This document shows, one piece after another, positions 9,368 through 16,276 of a stretch of 64,000 nt of DNA. The position numbers and the translations under genes were made by a program. The DNA is from Sediminibacterium roseum (lineage in GTDB: Bacteria > Bacteroidota > Bacteroidia > Chitinophagales > Chitinophagaceae): the NCBI RefSeq assembly GCF_009939005.1, contig NZ_JAACJS010000015.1, positions 62,001 to 126,000 of the forward strand, given 5' to 3'. Numbering within the stretch: the first letter of the stretch is position 1; the number at the start of each line of letters is the position of its first letter. Below the pieces are notes generated by a model that worked only from the letters and a program-made list of their open reading frames with translations, searched no databases and was not told where the DNA came from.

Positions 9368-9398
9368 GGGTTGCGGCTTTTGTAAAACACAAAGTGTA

Positions 9399-9422
9399 AA
9401 GGCGGATCTTACGATCCGCCTT
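9399..9422 (-). terminator. Hairpin between YtxH and holin-like genes
   Basis: Arms AAGGCGGATC and GATCCGCCTT form a 10-bp perfect stem with a 4-nt loop 15 bp after the YtxH stop. The T tract on the minus strand is short (TTTACACTTTG), so termination may be partial, allowing read-through into the downstream genes. Confidence 0.6.
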
Positions 9423-9437
9423 CTTTCAACACTACAC

Positions 9438-9707
9438 TTATCCAACACTTTCTTTAACGCGGTCGGCGCGTTTGCTAACGTCGTTAACAAGTCCTTCAGA
9501 CTGTTTGGTAACAGTGCTCGCCACTTCCTGCAGTTTTTCTTTACCGGTGGTTATAAGGTCAGACACTTTACCAGCCAGGTCGCCGGCAGTGTCGCTGATT
9601 TTTTTCCTGATATCTGAGCCTTTTTCCGGCGCCAGCAACATCCCGATCGCTACGCCGACAGCAGCAGCTCCCACTACTCCCAGAATAATTTTACTTGTGT
9701 TAGTCAT
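9438..9707 (-). CDS. YtxH-domain small stress protein
   Basis: 89 residues. One N-terminal membrane helix with glycine zipper (IILGVVGAAAVGVAIGMLLAP, start at residue 7) is followed by the conserved APEKGSDIRKKI motif of the YtxH family and an amphipathic helical tail (KEKLQEVASTVTKQSEG). YtxH proteins are general-stress membrane proteins of unknown mechanism. It heads the YtxH, holin-like, hypothetical set on the minus strand. The upstream AT-rich region carries an imperfect inverted repeat shared with the divergent response regulator. Confidence 0.88.
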   Translation of the reverse strand: MTNTSKIILGVVGAAAVGVAIGMLLAPEKGSDIRKKISDTAGDLAGKVSDLITTGKEKLQEVASTVTKQSEGLVNDVSKRADRVKESVG

Positions 9708-9730
9708 AACTGTAGATTTTTAATTTTTTT

Positions 9731-9776
9731 TATAATGATTACGGTATACTTTTAAAATAATTGTACCGTTATTATA
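9731..9776. repeat. Imperfect inverted repeat in divergent promoter region
   Basis: TATAAT-N4-ACGGTA on the left is mirrored by TACCGT-N1-ATTATA on the right, around an AT-rich centre. It lies between the YtxH gene and the response regulator. It could be an operator for a dimeric repressor or activator; no binding protein can be named. Confidence 0.4.
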
Positions 9777-9791
9777 AGGGTACCAGCCGTA

Positions 9792-9825
9792 TTTAGTGAG
9801 GAAATAGGTCTACATTGTATTTTTG
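9792..9825 (+). promoter_or_regulatory. Bacteroidota-type promoter of response regulator
   Basis: TATTTTTG is a full match to the TAnnTTTG -7 box. A weak TTTA lies 22 bp upstream in the -33 position. Transcription would start about 35 nt before the regulator ATG. Confidence 0.5.
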
Positions 9826-9867
9826 AGGTATAAAAAACGCTTGCCAAACCACAGACGCAGCAGAATT

Positions 9868-10206
9868 ATGAAACGTGTTTTAATTATTGACGACGAGATC
9901 GATTTGTGTATGCTGATCAAATCCTACCTCAGTAAAAAAAATTACGAGGTACATACTGCGCATTCCCTTCACGATGGTTTCAAAAAGCTGGAATCTGTTG
10001 CTCCAGATGTGCTCCTGCTCGATAACAATTTACCCGATGGCATGGGTTGGAAAGAAGCGGCCCATATCCATGAGCGTTATCCCAGCATGCATATCACACT
10101 GATCAGCGCTTTCCAGATGCCGAAGGATCTGAAGGACCAGATCGCTGCAAACATCAATATCCTGGAGAAGCCCATCTCCTTGAATGATATTGAGAAATAC
10201 CTGTAG
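9868..10206 (+). CDS. Single-domain response regulator
   Basis: 112 residues from the ATG giving MKRVLIIDDEIDLCML; an in-frame ATG 15 codons earlier overlaps the -7 box and is unlikely. Receiver features: DDE acidic cluster, phosphoacceptor Asp in VLLLDNNLPDGMGW, Ser in ITLISAF and Lys in NILEKPIS. There is no output domain. The LPDGMGW segment resembles receivers of sigma-54 or Spo0F-like relays. It is divergent from YtxH and convergent with the PNPOx-like gene, 36 bp apart, and its kinase is unknown. Confidence 0.88.
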   Translation: MKRVLIIDDEIDLCMLIKSYLSKKNYEVHTAHSLHDGFKKLESVAPDVLLLDNNLPDGMGWKEAAHIHERYPSMHITLISAFQMPKDLKDQIAANINILEKPISLNDIEKYL

Positions 10207-10242
10207 TTTGGGCCGTTCCTGTAGCGCCCGGCCGGGTTGCCA

Positions 10243-10749
10243 TCAGGCTCCCACGTTCAGTTCCCCATGCACCCCTTCTACCAAAGGTTTCCCCGCAACC
10301 ACAGAGATCGCCGCCTTGAGCATGTTGATCATTTTGCTGGAGGAAGTATCCCAATAATGTACCTCGTCTGTTTTGATCTGTAAGAGGCACAGGTTTGGGT
10401 CGTCCACCCCATCCGGGAACCAGGCTTTTACCAGTGGTGTCCATTTGTCTTTGATGGATGCCGCATCGGTGATCACGTTTGCGCGGCCGCGTATGTCGAG
10501 GTAACTGTCTTTGCCCGGGTGCGCAAACACGAGCTGCACAAAATGATCGAGCTCTATGTCTTTTATTTTATTGGATTGAATATTGGTGAAGAACCAGATA
10601 TTGCCCGTGTGATCTGTTTCAATCGCAGCCATGGGTCTCGATGCACGTGCGCCGGTTTTGCCTGAGGTGATCATCATACAGGTCCTGATATCACTCACCA
10701 TTTCCTTTAACTTTTTAACCGCTTCTTCGTTGTGGAGGTTCTTTTCCAT
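10243..10749 (-). CDS. General stress protein, pyridoxamine 5'-phosphate oxidase-like flavin-binding fold
   Basis: 168 residues. The split-barrel sequence contains CMMITSGKTGARASRPMAAIETDHTG and IWFFTNIQSNKIKDIE, with the later GKDSYLDIRGRANVI and LVKAWFPDGVDDPNLCLLQI segments. These match the COG3871 / general stress protein 26 group, small cytosolic proteins that bind FMN or similar cofactors. It is not a true PdxH: it is shorter and lacks that enzyme's C-terminal motif. It precedes a small membrane protein and a hypothetical gene on the same strand. Confidence 0.88.
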   Translation of the reverse strand: MEKNLHNEEAVKKLKEMVSDIRTCMMITSGKTGARASRPMAAIETDHTGNIWFFTNIQSNKIKDIELDHFVQLVFAHPGKDSYLDIRGRANVITDAASIKDKWTPLVKAWFPDGVDDPNLCLLQIKTDEVHYWDTSSSKMINMLKAAISVVAGKPLVEGVHGELNVGA

Positions 10750-10761
10750 GGTTCTGTGTTT

Positions 10762-10974
10762 TTATGATTTGTTTTTAGCCGATACCAAAACTGCCACCCC
10801 GATCAACCCAACCCCAATACCCGCATACACCGGCCAGCCAATGTGTTTGTTCTCTTTCTTATTGATCTCAACAGGGCCGAGATCTACCACCTTTTCTGTT
10901 TTTGTAAAATTTACGGATGTGAATACACACATCACAACGCCTAAGATGATCAGGCAGATGCCAAGTACTTTCAT
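10762..10974 (-). CDS. Small two-helix membrane protein
   Basis: 70 residues. Hydrophobic helix 1 (VLGICLIILGVVMCVFTSV), a polar loop of about 25 residues (KTEKVVDLGPVEINKKENK) and helix 2 (VYAGIGVGLIGVAVLVSA), ending KNKS. I do not recognise a named family, although short Bacteroidota proteins of this plan are common and another lies at 60.75 kb. It lies 12 bp before the PNPOx-like gene and is probably cotranscribed with it. Confidence 0.75.
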   Translation of the reverse strand: MKVLGICLIILGVVMCVFTSVNFTKTEKVVDLGPVEINKKENKHIGWPVYAGIGVGLIGVAVLVSAKNKS

Positions 10975-11015
10975 TGTATCGGATTTAAATAGTGTATAGT
11001 TGTTGTTGCTTCCTG

Positions 11016-11567
11016 CTATTTCCCTTCGGAAAAAATATTTTCGATCTTATGCATCAGGGAAGAAACAGGGCCTTCCATTTTGTTTGTGTTGTCGTCGAGC
11101 GTCGAATCGTGCAGCATCTCGCCCAGGTGCAATCCCGCAGGCAGGTACACCAGGATATGATCGCGCTGTCCGCTCATAAAGTTCATTACGCCGTCTGCAT
11201 TCACATTACCCGCAAGTTGTTCATGAAGGATAAGCACCGCAGCATCTGCCGCCCGCTCTACCAGCGATTCGATCTCCTGGAGCGATCCGCTCGTGTACTT
11301 GGCCACATGCATCAAGGTGGATGGATATTGGTCTGCATACACTTCTTTCAGCCAGGCATGTTTGCCGCTCGATAAAAGTTTTACGCTTCCTTCTGTTGTA
11401 CGCGTAAGTTTATACAAACCCGCAACAGCCACCATTACGGCAGCCTGCGTAGCAGGATAAACCATATCATTTGTTTCCTGCCTTGTGTTCTCCGTATTCG
11501 GATCGATCTTCTGAAGAGGCGGGAACGACAACCGTTTCTGCACTTCTTCTGCAATGTTGATTGACAT
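11016..11567 (-). CDS. Hypothetical cytosolic protein
   Basis: I start at MSINIAEEVQKRLSFPPL (183 residues); the longer frame (63 more codons) runs through a perfect hairpin and Arg-rich low-complexity sequence and is probably not coding. No signal peptide or clear membrane helix; a mild hydrophobic patch lies at AAVMVAVAGLYKL. Helical throughout, with a C-terminal DNTNKMEGPVSSLMHKIENIF tail. I cannot assign a family. It is upstream of the small membrane protein and PNPOx-like gene on the same strand, and divergent from the Mla operon. Confidence 0.7.
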   Translation of the reverse strand: MSINIAEEVQKRLSFPPLQKIDPNTENTRQETNDMVYPATQAAVMVAVAGLYKLTRTTEGSVKLLSSGKHAWLKEVYADQYPSTLMHVAKYTSGSLQEIESLVERAADAAVLILHEQLAGNVNADGVMNFMSGQRDHILVYLPAGLHLGEMLHDSTLDDNTNKMEGPVSSLMHKIENIFSEGK

Positions 11568-11679
11568 AAGTGGTGTTTTGATAGGAGGTAAAAAAGCTAT
11601 GCCAGTTTTTAACGGTACAAACAACAAAGCCCGGCCATAACGCCTCCCCGGTTGGGCTATCCGCAAGGTTAGCCGGAGT

Positions 11680-11702
11680 GTAGCCGGTAAAAAACCGGCT
11701 AC
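11680..11702. repeat. Perfect 9-bp hairpin between divergent genes
   Basis: GTAGCCGGT and ACCGGCTAC are separated by AAAAA. It lies in the spacer between the divergent hypothetical gene and mlaE, so it is not a plain terminator. It could be an operator or a leader structure. Confidence 0.5.
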
Positions 11703-11788
11703 CGGAATACACCCGCATCGGTTGAATTGTAGAACAATTTCCCCTCCAACCACCAAAAACGGTGGGGTATAGTTCTTTCACACTGCAT

Positions 11789-12574
11789 ATGAATTTCACC
11801 CTCATGAACCTATATCCACCCATTAACAATTTTTTTGAAAAAACAGGCGACCAGGCAAATTTCTTCAAGTCGTTTGTGCGAAACACTTTCAAAGGCAGTT
11901 TTGAATGGAGTGAATTCATCCGCCAGTGTTATGTGGTGGGCTATAAATCTTTCGGCATTGTTGCAATCACCGGTTTTGTGATCGGTTTCGTATTTACGTT
12001 GCAATCGCTCCCTACGCTTAAAGATTTTGGTGCGCAGAGTTATGTGCCCGGTATGGTTTGTATTTCTGTGATCAGGGAGATCGGCCCCGTTATAACGGGT
12101 TTGATCTGCGCCGGAAAGATCGCATCCAGCATCGGCGCCGAACTGGGTAGCATGAATGTTACCGAACAGATAGACGCCATGGAAATATCAGGCGCCAACC
12201 CTGTTCAATACCTGGTTGTAACCAGGATACTCGCATGCACTCTGATGATCCCGCTGCTCACCATGTGGGCCGACCTGCTCGCATTGGTGGGCGGTTACGT
12301 TGGCATGAACAGCGCAGGATCCATGAGCCTTTCGCTGTATTACAAGAAAGCGATCGAGACCCTGTATTTTTCAGATTTTTTTCCTGCCGTTATCAAAACC
12401 ATATTCTTTGGACTGGCAATCGGGTTCATCGGTTGTTATAAGGGATATCATTCCAACAAGGGAACAGAAAGCGTGGGTCTTGCCGCCAATTCAGCCGTGG
12501 TTGCGGCCTCTATCTGGATCATCGTACTCGATGCGATCGCGGTACAGATCACCAGCGCATTTGTTTACAATTAA
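11789..12574 (+). CDS. mlaE: MlaE-type ABC transporter permease
   Basis: 261 residues from the ATG at MNFTLMNLYPP; a GTG nine codons upstream also keeps frame. The MlaE fold is recognisable by VVGYKSFGIVAITGFVIGFV, the LREIGP-like VISVIREIGPVITGLI block, and AGKIASSIGAELGSMNVTEQIDAME, the cytoplasmic coupling segment, followed by three more membrane helices. It forms the inner-membrane channel of a phospholipid transporter that maintains outer-membrane asymmetry. mlaF starts 15 bp and mlaD a further 6 bp downstream, so the three form one operon. There is no MlaC or MlaB gene beside it, as is common outside Proteobacteria. Confidence 0.93.
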   Translation: MNFTLMNLYPPINNFFEKTGDQANFFKSFVRNTFKGSFEWSEFIRQCYVVGYKSFGIVAITGFVIGFVFTLQSLPTLKDFGAQSYVPGMVCISVIREIGPVITGLICAGKIASSIGAELGSMNVTEQIDAMEISGANPVQYLVVTRILACTLMIPLLTMWADLLALVGGYVGMNSAGSMSLSLYYKKAIETLYFSDFFPAVIKTIFFGLAIGFIGCYKGYHSNKGTESVGLAANSAVVAASIWIIVLDAIAVQITSAFVYN

Positions 12575-12589
12575 CGGCTACAAGCTACT

Positions 12590-13318
12590 ATGGAAAATAT
12601 TATCGAAATAAAGGGATTGAAAAAAAGCTTTGGCGACCATGAAGTGTTGAAGGACATCAATCTCAATATACAGAAAGGCGAAAGCGTGGTGGTGCTGGGC
12701 AAATCGGGGCAGGGAAAATCTGTGATGATCAAATGTGTGGTGGGAATGATCGCCCCCGATGCAGGAACCCTTAAAGTATTCGGCAACGAGATCTCTGAAA
12801 TGAACGAAGATGAACTGAAAGAAACGCGCACCAAGATCGGTTTCCTCTTCCAGAGCGGTGCATTGTACGATTCGATGACGGTGCGTGAGAACCTTGCGTT
12901 TGCACTCACCCGTGTACTGAAAATAAAAGACGAAGCAGACATCGAAAAAAGATCGGTGGAGGCGCTGGAAGCCGTAGGGCTGGGCGATGCGATAGATAAA
13001 ATGCCATCCGATCTGTCGGGCGGTATGCGCAAACGGATGGCGCTCGCAAGAACGATCATCGTGCACCCCGAGATCATTTTGTATGATGAGCCCACGACCG
13101 GGCTGGATACCATCACATCAAAAGAGATCAGCAACCTGATGCTGGATGTTCAGAAAAAATTCAAGACGAGCTCCATCATCATCACACACGATATGCAGTG
13201 TGCCAGGATAGCGGGAAACAGGGTGGTGATTATGAACGACGGGCAATTGATCGCCGAAGGCACGTATGATGAACTGGAAAACAGTGAAGACGAATTTGTA
13301 CAACAATTTTTTAAATAA
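12590..13318 (+). CDS. mlaF: MlaF-type ABC transporter ATPase
   Basis: 242 residues. Walker A GKSGQGKS (37-44), Q loop FLFQSGALYDSMTV (the SGAL-DS form is typical of MlaF/Mce ATPases), signature LSGGMRKRMALAR (from about 142), Walker B IILYDEPTTGLD and H loop IITHD. It energises the MlaE permease. It sits between permease and MCE genes with short spacers, so assembly of MlaE2F2D6 is expected. No MlaB partner gene is seen. Confidence 0.94.
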   Translation: MENIIEIKGLKKSFGDHEVLKDINLNIQKGESVVVLGKSGQGKSVMIKCVVGMIAPDAGTLKVFGNEISEMNEDELKETRTKIGFLFQSGALYDSMTVRENLAFALTRVLKIKDEADIEKRSVEALEAVGLGDAIDKMPSDLSGGMRKRMALARTIIVHPEIILYDEPTTGLDTITSKEISNLMLDVQKKFKTSSIIITHDMQCARIAGNRVVIMNDGQLIAEGTYDELENSEDEFVQQFFK

Positions 13319-13324
13319 ACTGAA

Positions 13325-14077
13325 ATGAAAACCAATCTCTCGCAAAAAGTAAAGACCGGGTTGTTTGTATCCCTTGGGATCCTGATCCTGGTGGCTACTG
13401 TGTTTATCATCGGCAACCAGAAAAACCTTTTCGATGATACGTTCACGATCAAAGCGAATTTCAGGAACGTATCCGGTTTGCAGGTGGGTAACATCGTTCG
13501 TTTTGCGGGTATCAACGTGGGTACGGTGAACGACATCAGTATCGTGAACGATACCACCGTACAGGTTAGCCTGAGTGTTCAATCGCGCGTAAAGAAGTTC
13601 ATTCACCAGGACGCAGCCGCAAGCATCGGCAGTGATGGGTTGATGGGTGATAAGATCATCCAGGTATCCGCCGGCACAGCTGGCAACCCGGAGGTAAAAG
13701 ACGAAACACTGATCACGGGTAAAACGCCGATGGACATGGACCAGGTGATGGTAAAACTCAATGGCATTGCCACCAATGCGGAAGTGCTTACCAGTAATCT
13801 CGCCGGTATTGTGTCGAAAGTGAACAACGGCCAGGGTTCGCTCGGCAGGCTGATCAACAACGACCAGCTCGCCCGTAACCTCGAGGGTACATTGAGCTCA
13901 ACCACTGAAACAGTAAAAAGCATCAAGAAAGGCGCGGAAGGTTTCAGCAACAATATGGAAGCGGTGCAGAACAGCTTCCTGTTCCGCGGCTATTTTAAGA
14001 AGAAAGAAAAACAGCGGATCGCAGATTCGATAAAAGCGGCAAAAGAAGCACAGAAGAAACTCAAGAAAAACAATTGA
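13325..14077 (+). CDS. mlaD: MlaD-type MCE-domain lipid-binding protein
   Basis: 250 residues. One N-terminal membrane anchor (LFVSLGILILVATVFIIG, about 13-30) is followed by the MCE domain with FRNVSGLQVGNIVRFAGINVG and SDGLMGDKIIQVSAG (about 45-135). A helical region then follows (LNGIATNAEVLTSNLAGI), and a Lys-rich C-terminus (KKKEKQRIADSIKAAKEAQK). MlaD forms a hexameric periplasmic ring that threads lipid between the inner-membrane channel and the periplasm. It is the last gene of the mlaEFD unit and is followed by a long hairpin. Confidence 0.93.
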   Translation: MKTNLSQKVKTGLFVSLGILILVATVFIIGNQKNLFDDTFTIKANFRNVSGLQVGNIVRFAGINVGTVNDISIVNDTTVQVSLSVQSRVKKFIHQDAAASIGSDGLMGDKIIQVSAGTAGNPEVKDETLITGKTPMDMDQVMVKLNGIATNAEVLTSNLAGIVSKVNNGQGSLGRLINNDQLARNLEGTLSSTTETVKSIKKGAEGFSNNMEAVQNSFLFRGYFKKKEKQRIADSIKAAKEAQKKLKKNN

Positions 14078-14091
14078 TACTTTTACCGCTG

Positions 14092-14143
14092 GCATTACAA
14101 ACAACAGGCGATCGCAAAAACGATCGCCTGTTGTTTGTAATGC
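14092..14143. terminator. 23-bp perfect hairpin between convergent mlaD and kinase genes
   Basis: Two 23-nt arms (14092-14114 and 14121-14143) are exact inverse complements around CAAAAA. The inner arm reads CAACAGGCGATCG. It is placed between two convergent genes, so a bidirectional terminator is the simplest reading, but no T run follows on the plus strand and the stem is unusually long. Confidence 0.65.
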
Positions 14144-14187
14144 ATTTATCAAAAAGAAAAAGTACCGTCTAAATCCACGCTCTCCCA

Positions 14188-15699
14188 TCAGCTAACCGGG
14201 AAATACATATAGAACGAGGCTCCCTTCCCGGGTTCGCTTTTCGCGAAGATATAGCCGTGGTGGTTCTCGATGATCTTTTTGCAAAGCGCAAGACCGATAC
14301 CCGTGCCCTCATAACTTTTCTTATCGTGAAGGCGTTGGAAGATGGTGAAGATCTGATCCGCATACTGCTGTTCAAAACCGATCCCGTTATCCGAGAACAC
14401 GATCTCGATGTATTTTTCGCGTCCGTGCAGGTGTTCGTTCTGGTTTACTTCCGCGGGTGTCAATGTCCTGGACGTAATGGTGATTACCGGCGACCGGGTA
14501 GAAAATTTTAACGCGTTGCTGAAAAGATTGAGGAAAAGCTGGTTCAGTTGCAGCGGTATGCCATAGATCGTTGGCAGCACCTCATTTTTGATCACCGCCT
14601 GTTTCTCGGTGATGAGAAGTTCTAAATCTGTTTTTGCATTTTCTACAAGCGCATTGAGGTCCACTCTTTCAAATTGCTCCTCTGTTTTGGAGAGGCGGCT
14701 GTAGTTGAGCACCGATTTGATCAGCTCCGTCATGCGTTTGGCGGAAGCATGTATCTTTTCAAAATAGGTCACGGTCTCTTTGTTGTTCCCCGCGCTCCGC
14801 TCAGCCATCTCGGTAAAGATCTGGATCTTTCGCAGGGGCTCCTGCAGGTCGTGTGAGGCCACATAAGCAAACTGTTCGAGGTCGTTGTTTGACCGGACGA
14901 GTTTTTCGTTCACTACTTCCAGCTTCTCGTTTGTGCTTTCCAGTTCAATGGTACGTGCCTTGATCCGCTGTTCAAGCTGCATGTTGAAGGAAAGGATCTC
15001 AGAGTTCTGTACTTCTATCTGCGTAAGCATGTGATTGAATGCATCTGTGAGCACACCGATCTCATCGTTGCTCGTCTTGTGTGCACGCACTGAATAATCG
15101 TGGTGTTCCGACACCCTTCGCGCCGTATCCGCCAATTGCAATATTGGTTCCGAGATCGTTTGCTGCAGGCGCTTTGAAAGGAAGTACGCCACAACAAACG
15201 AAACAAAGATCACCAGGAACGCGATGATCCCGTACAAACGCAACCGCTCATAGATCGCCGCCATATCGAGTTCTATGTACAGCGTTCCCCAACGTTTCCC
15301 GTTCTCGATCACCGGCTGAAACAACTCCAGGTGATAGTCTTTGAACTCGGGGCCATCGTGCAAAGGTTTGCGTGGCAGTTTGTATACGGCAATATCCCTT
15401 GGGTATTTTGCGAAGAGGTGCCCGCTGTCGTTGTAAAGGGATGCCGCCACTATATTTTTCTCCGCTTTTAATGCATCCAGGATTTCATTTGCATCCGTCC
15501 TGTTCTCGAAGGCCAATGCAGCGGTACTGTTGGCAGCAACAACTTTTCCCAGCGTAGTCAATTGGTTTTTGGTTACTTCACGGTACGTGAAATATTCGTA
15601 CGCAAAATAAGAGGCATAGGTAAGAAACAGCACCACGCTACAGGTCAGGAGTATGACGCGTATGAGTTTTCTTTTTATCGGCTCGGTTCTCTTCCTCAT
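14188..15699 (-). CDS. CHASE8-HAMP sensor histidine kinase
   Basis: 503 residues. TM1 (about 13-33), a periplasmic CHASE8-like domain (about 40-150: LTTLGKVVAANSTAALAFEN, NIVAASLYNDSGHLFAKYP), TM2 (about 154-174), HAMP (about 176-228), and a coiled coil (228-275). HisKA has SHDLQEPLRK (His about 283) and HATPase_c has NLFSNALKFS, SDNGIGFE and YEGTGIGLALCKKI. CHASE8 is the sensor domain of the diguanylate cyclase YfiN/TpbB, where periplasmic YfiR binds and represses it. Here a YfiR gene is directly upstream, overlapping by ATGA, and a TonB-dependent receptor precedes it. The inference is that YfiR gates this kinase. It has no receiver domain of its own. Confidence 0.92.
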   Translation of the reverse strand: MRKRTEPIKRKLIRVILLTCSVVLFLTYASYFAYEYFTYREVTKNQLTTLGKVVAANSTAALAFENRTDANEILDALKAEKNIVAASLYNDSGHLFAKYPRDIAVYKLPRKPLHDGPEFKDYHLELFQPVIENGKRWGTLYIELDMAAIYERLRLYGIIAFLVIFVSFVVAYFLSKRLQQTISEPILQLADTARRVSEHHDYSVRAHKTSNDEIGVLTDAFNHMLTQIEVQNSEILSFNMQLEQRIKARTIELESTNEKLEVVNEKLVRSNNDLEQFAYVASHDLQEPLRKIQIFTEMAERSAGNNKETVTYFEKIHASAKRMTELIKSVLNYSRLSKTEEQFERVDLNALVENAKTDLELLITEKQAVIKNEVLPTIYGIPLQLNQLFLNLFSNALKFSTRSPVITITSRTLTPAEVNQNEHLHGREKYIEIVFSDNGIGFEQQYADQIFTIFQRLHDKKSYEGTGIGLALCKKIIENHHGYIFAKSEPGKGASFYMYFPVS

Positions 15700-16268
15700 C
15701 TCGGCATCTTTGGATCATAGATTTCAGAAACACGCAGCAGTTTGGAACTGATCGTTAGCTCTGCTGCTTTGGCAAGGTCCGGGTAAACCAGCAGCCGTAT
15801 CCTGTTGTTCTCTGTGATAAAACGGATCATCCCCCCCATCCGTACAAACCCTTCTGCATCGCTTATGGTAAGCGTATTTCTCCCGGCAACCAGCAGGCTC
15901 TCTTTTATTTTTTCAGGCTCTTTTGAATTGATGAAAAGAATATGGCAGGGCCTCATGTCCCTGATATCGTGGTAACGCTGCACCACGATCGGATGCCCGC
16001 CTACCCTTTCATTCTGTACGGTTTCGTCTATGGAACTTCCAAAAGGATCTTCTCCCAGGATCCCGATCACAAACGGCGCCCCCGCGCTGGCAAAAGAGCT
16101 GGCGGGCCATTCAATGAATTGTGTGAAATTGAACAGGAACACTGCCTTCAGTTTATATTCCTTCGAAGCGACCGCCTGCGCTCTCAACTCCGTTGCGCCC
16201 ATGCATACACACGAAAGAATGGCAACACACAATGCTGCTGTTCTCTTACGATGAATGATATGTTGCAC
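15696..16268 (-). CDS. YfiR-family periplasmic protein (DUF4154)
   Basis: About 190 residues. No ATG is suitable: the likely start is GTG (as given) or a TTG that overlaps the receptor stop by 4 nt; the frame is open further upstream inside the receptor gene. The signal peptide is AALCVAILSCVCMGATELRAQA. The mature domain has YKLKAVFLFNFTQFIEWPAS, FVIGILGEDPFGSSI and RMGGMIRFITENNRIRLLV, the DUF4154/YfiR signature. YfiR proteins bind a partner's periplasmic sensor domain and respond to redox or envelope state. It ends inside the start codon of the CHASE8 kinase (ATGA), so translation is coupled and a physical partnership is likely. Confidence 0.88.
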   Translation of the reverse strand: MQHIIHRKRTAALCVAILSCVCMGATELRAQAVASKEYKLKAVFLFNFTQFIEWPASSFASAGAPFVIGILGEDPFGSSIDETVQNERVGGHPIVVQRYHDIRDMRPCHILFINSKEPEKIKESLLVAGRNTLTISDAEGFVRMGGMIRFITENNRIRLLVYPDLAKAAELTISSKLLRVSEIYDPKMPR

Positions 16269-16276
16269 TAGCTCTC

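Noticed and set aside
11568..11756. 63-residue extension of the hypothetical gene upstream of mlaE
   Set aside because: It passes through a perfect hairpin, has no family character and overlaps the region expected to hold two divergent promoters.
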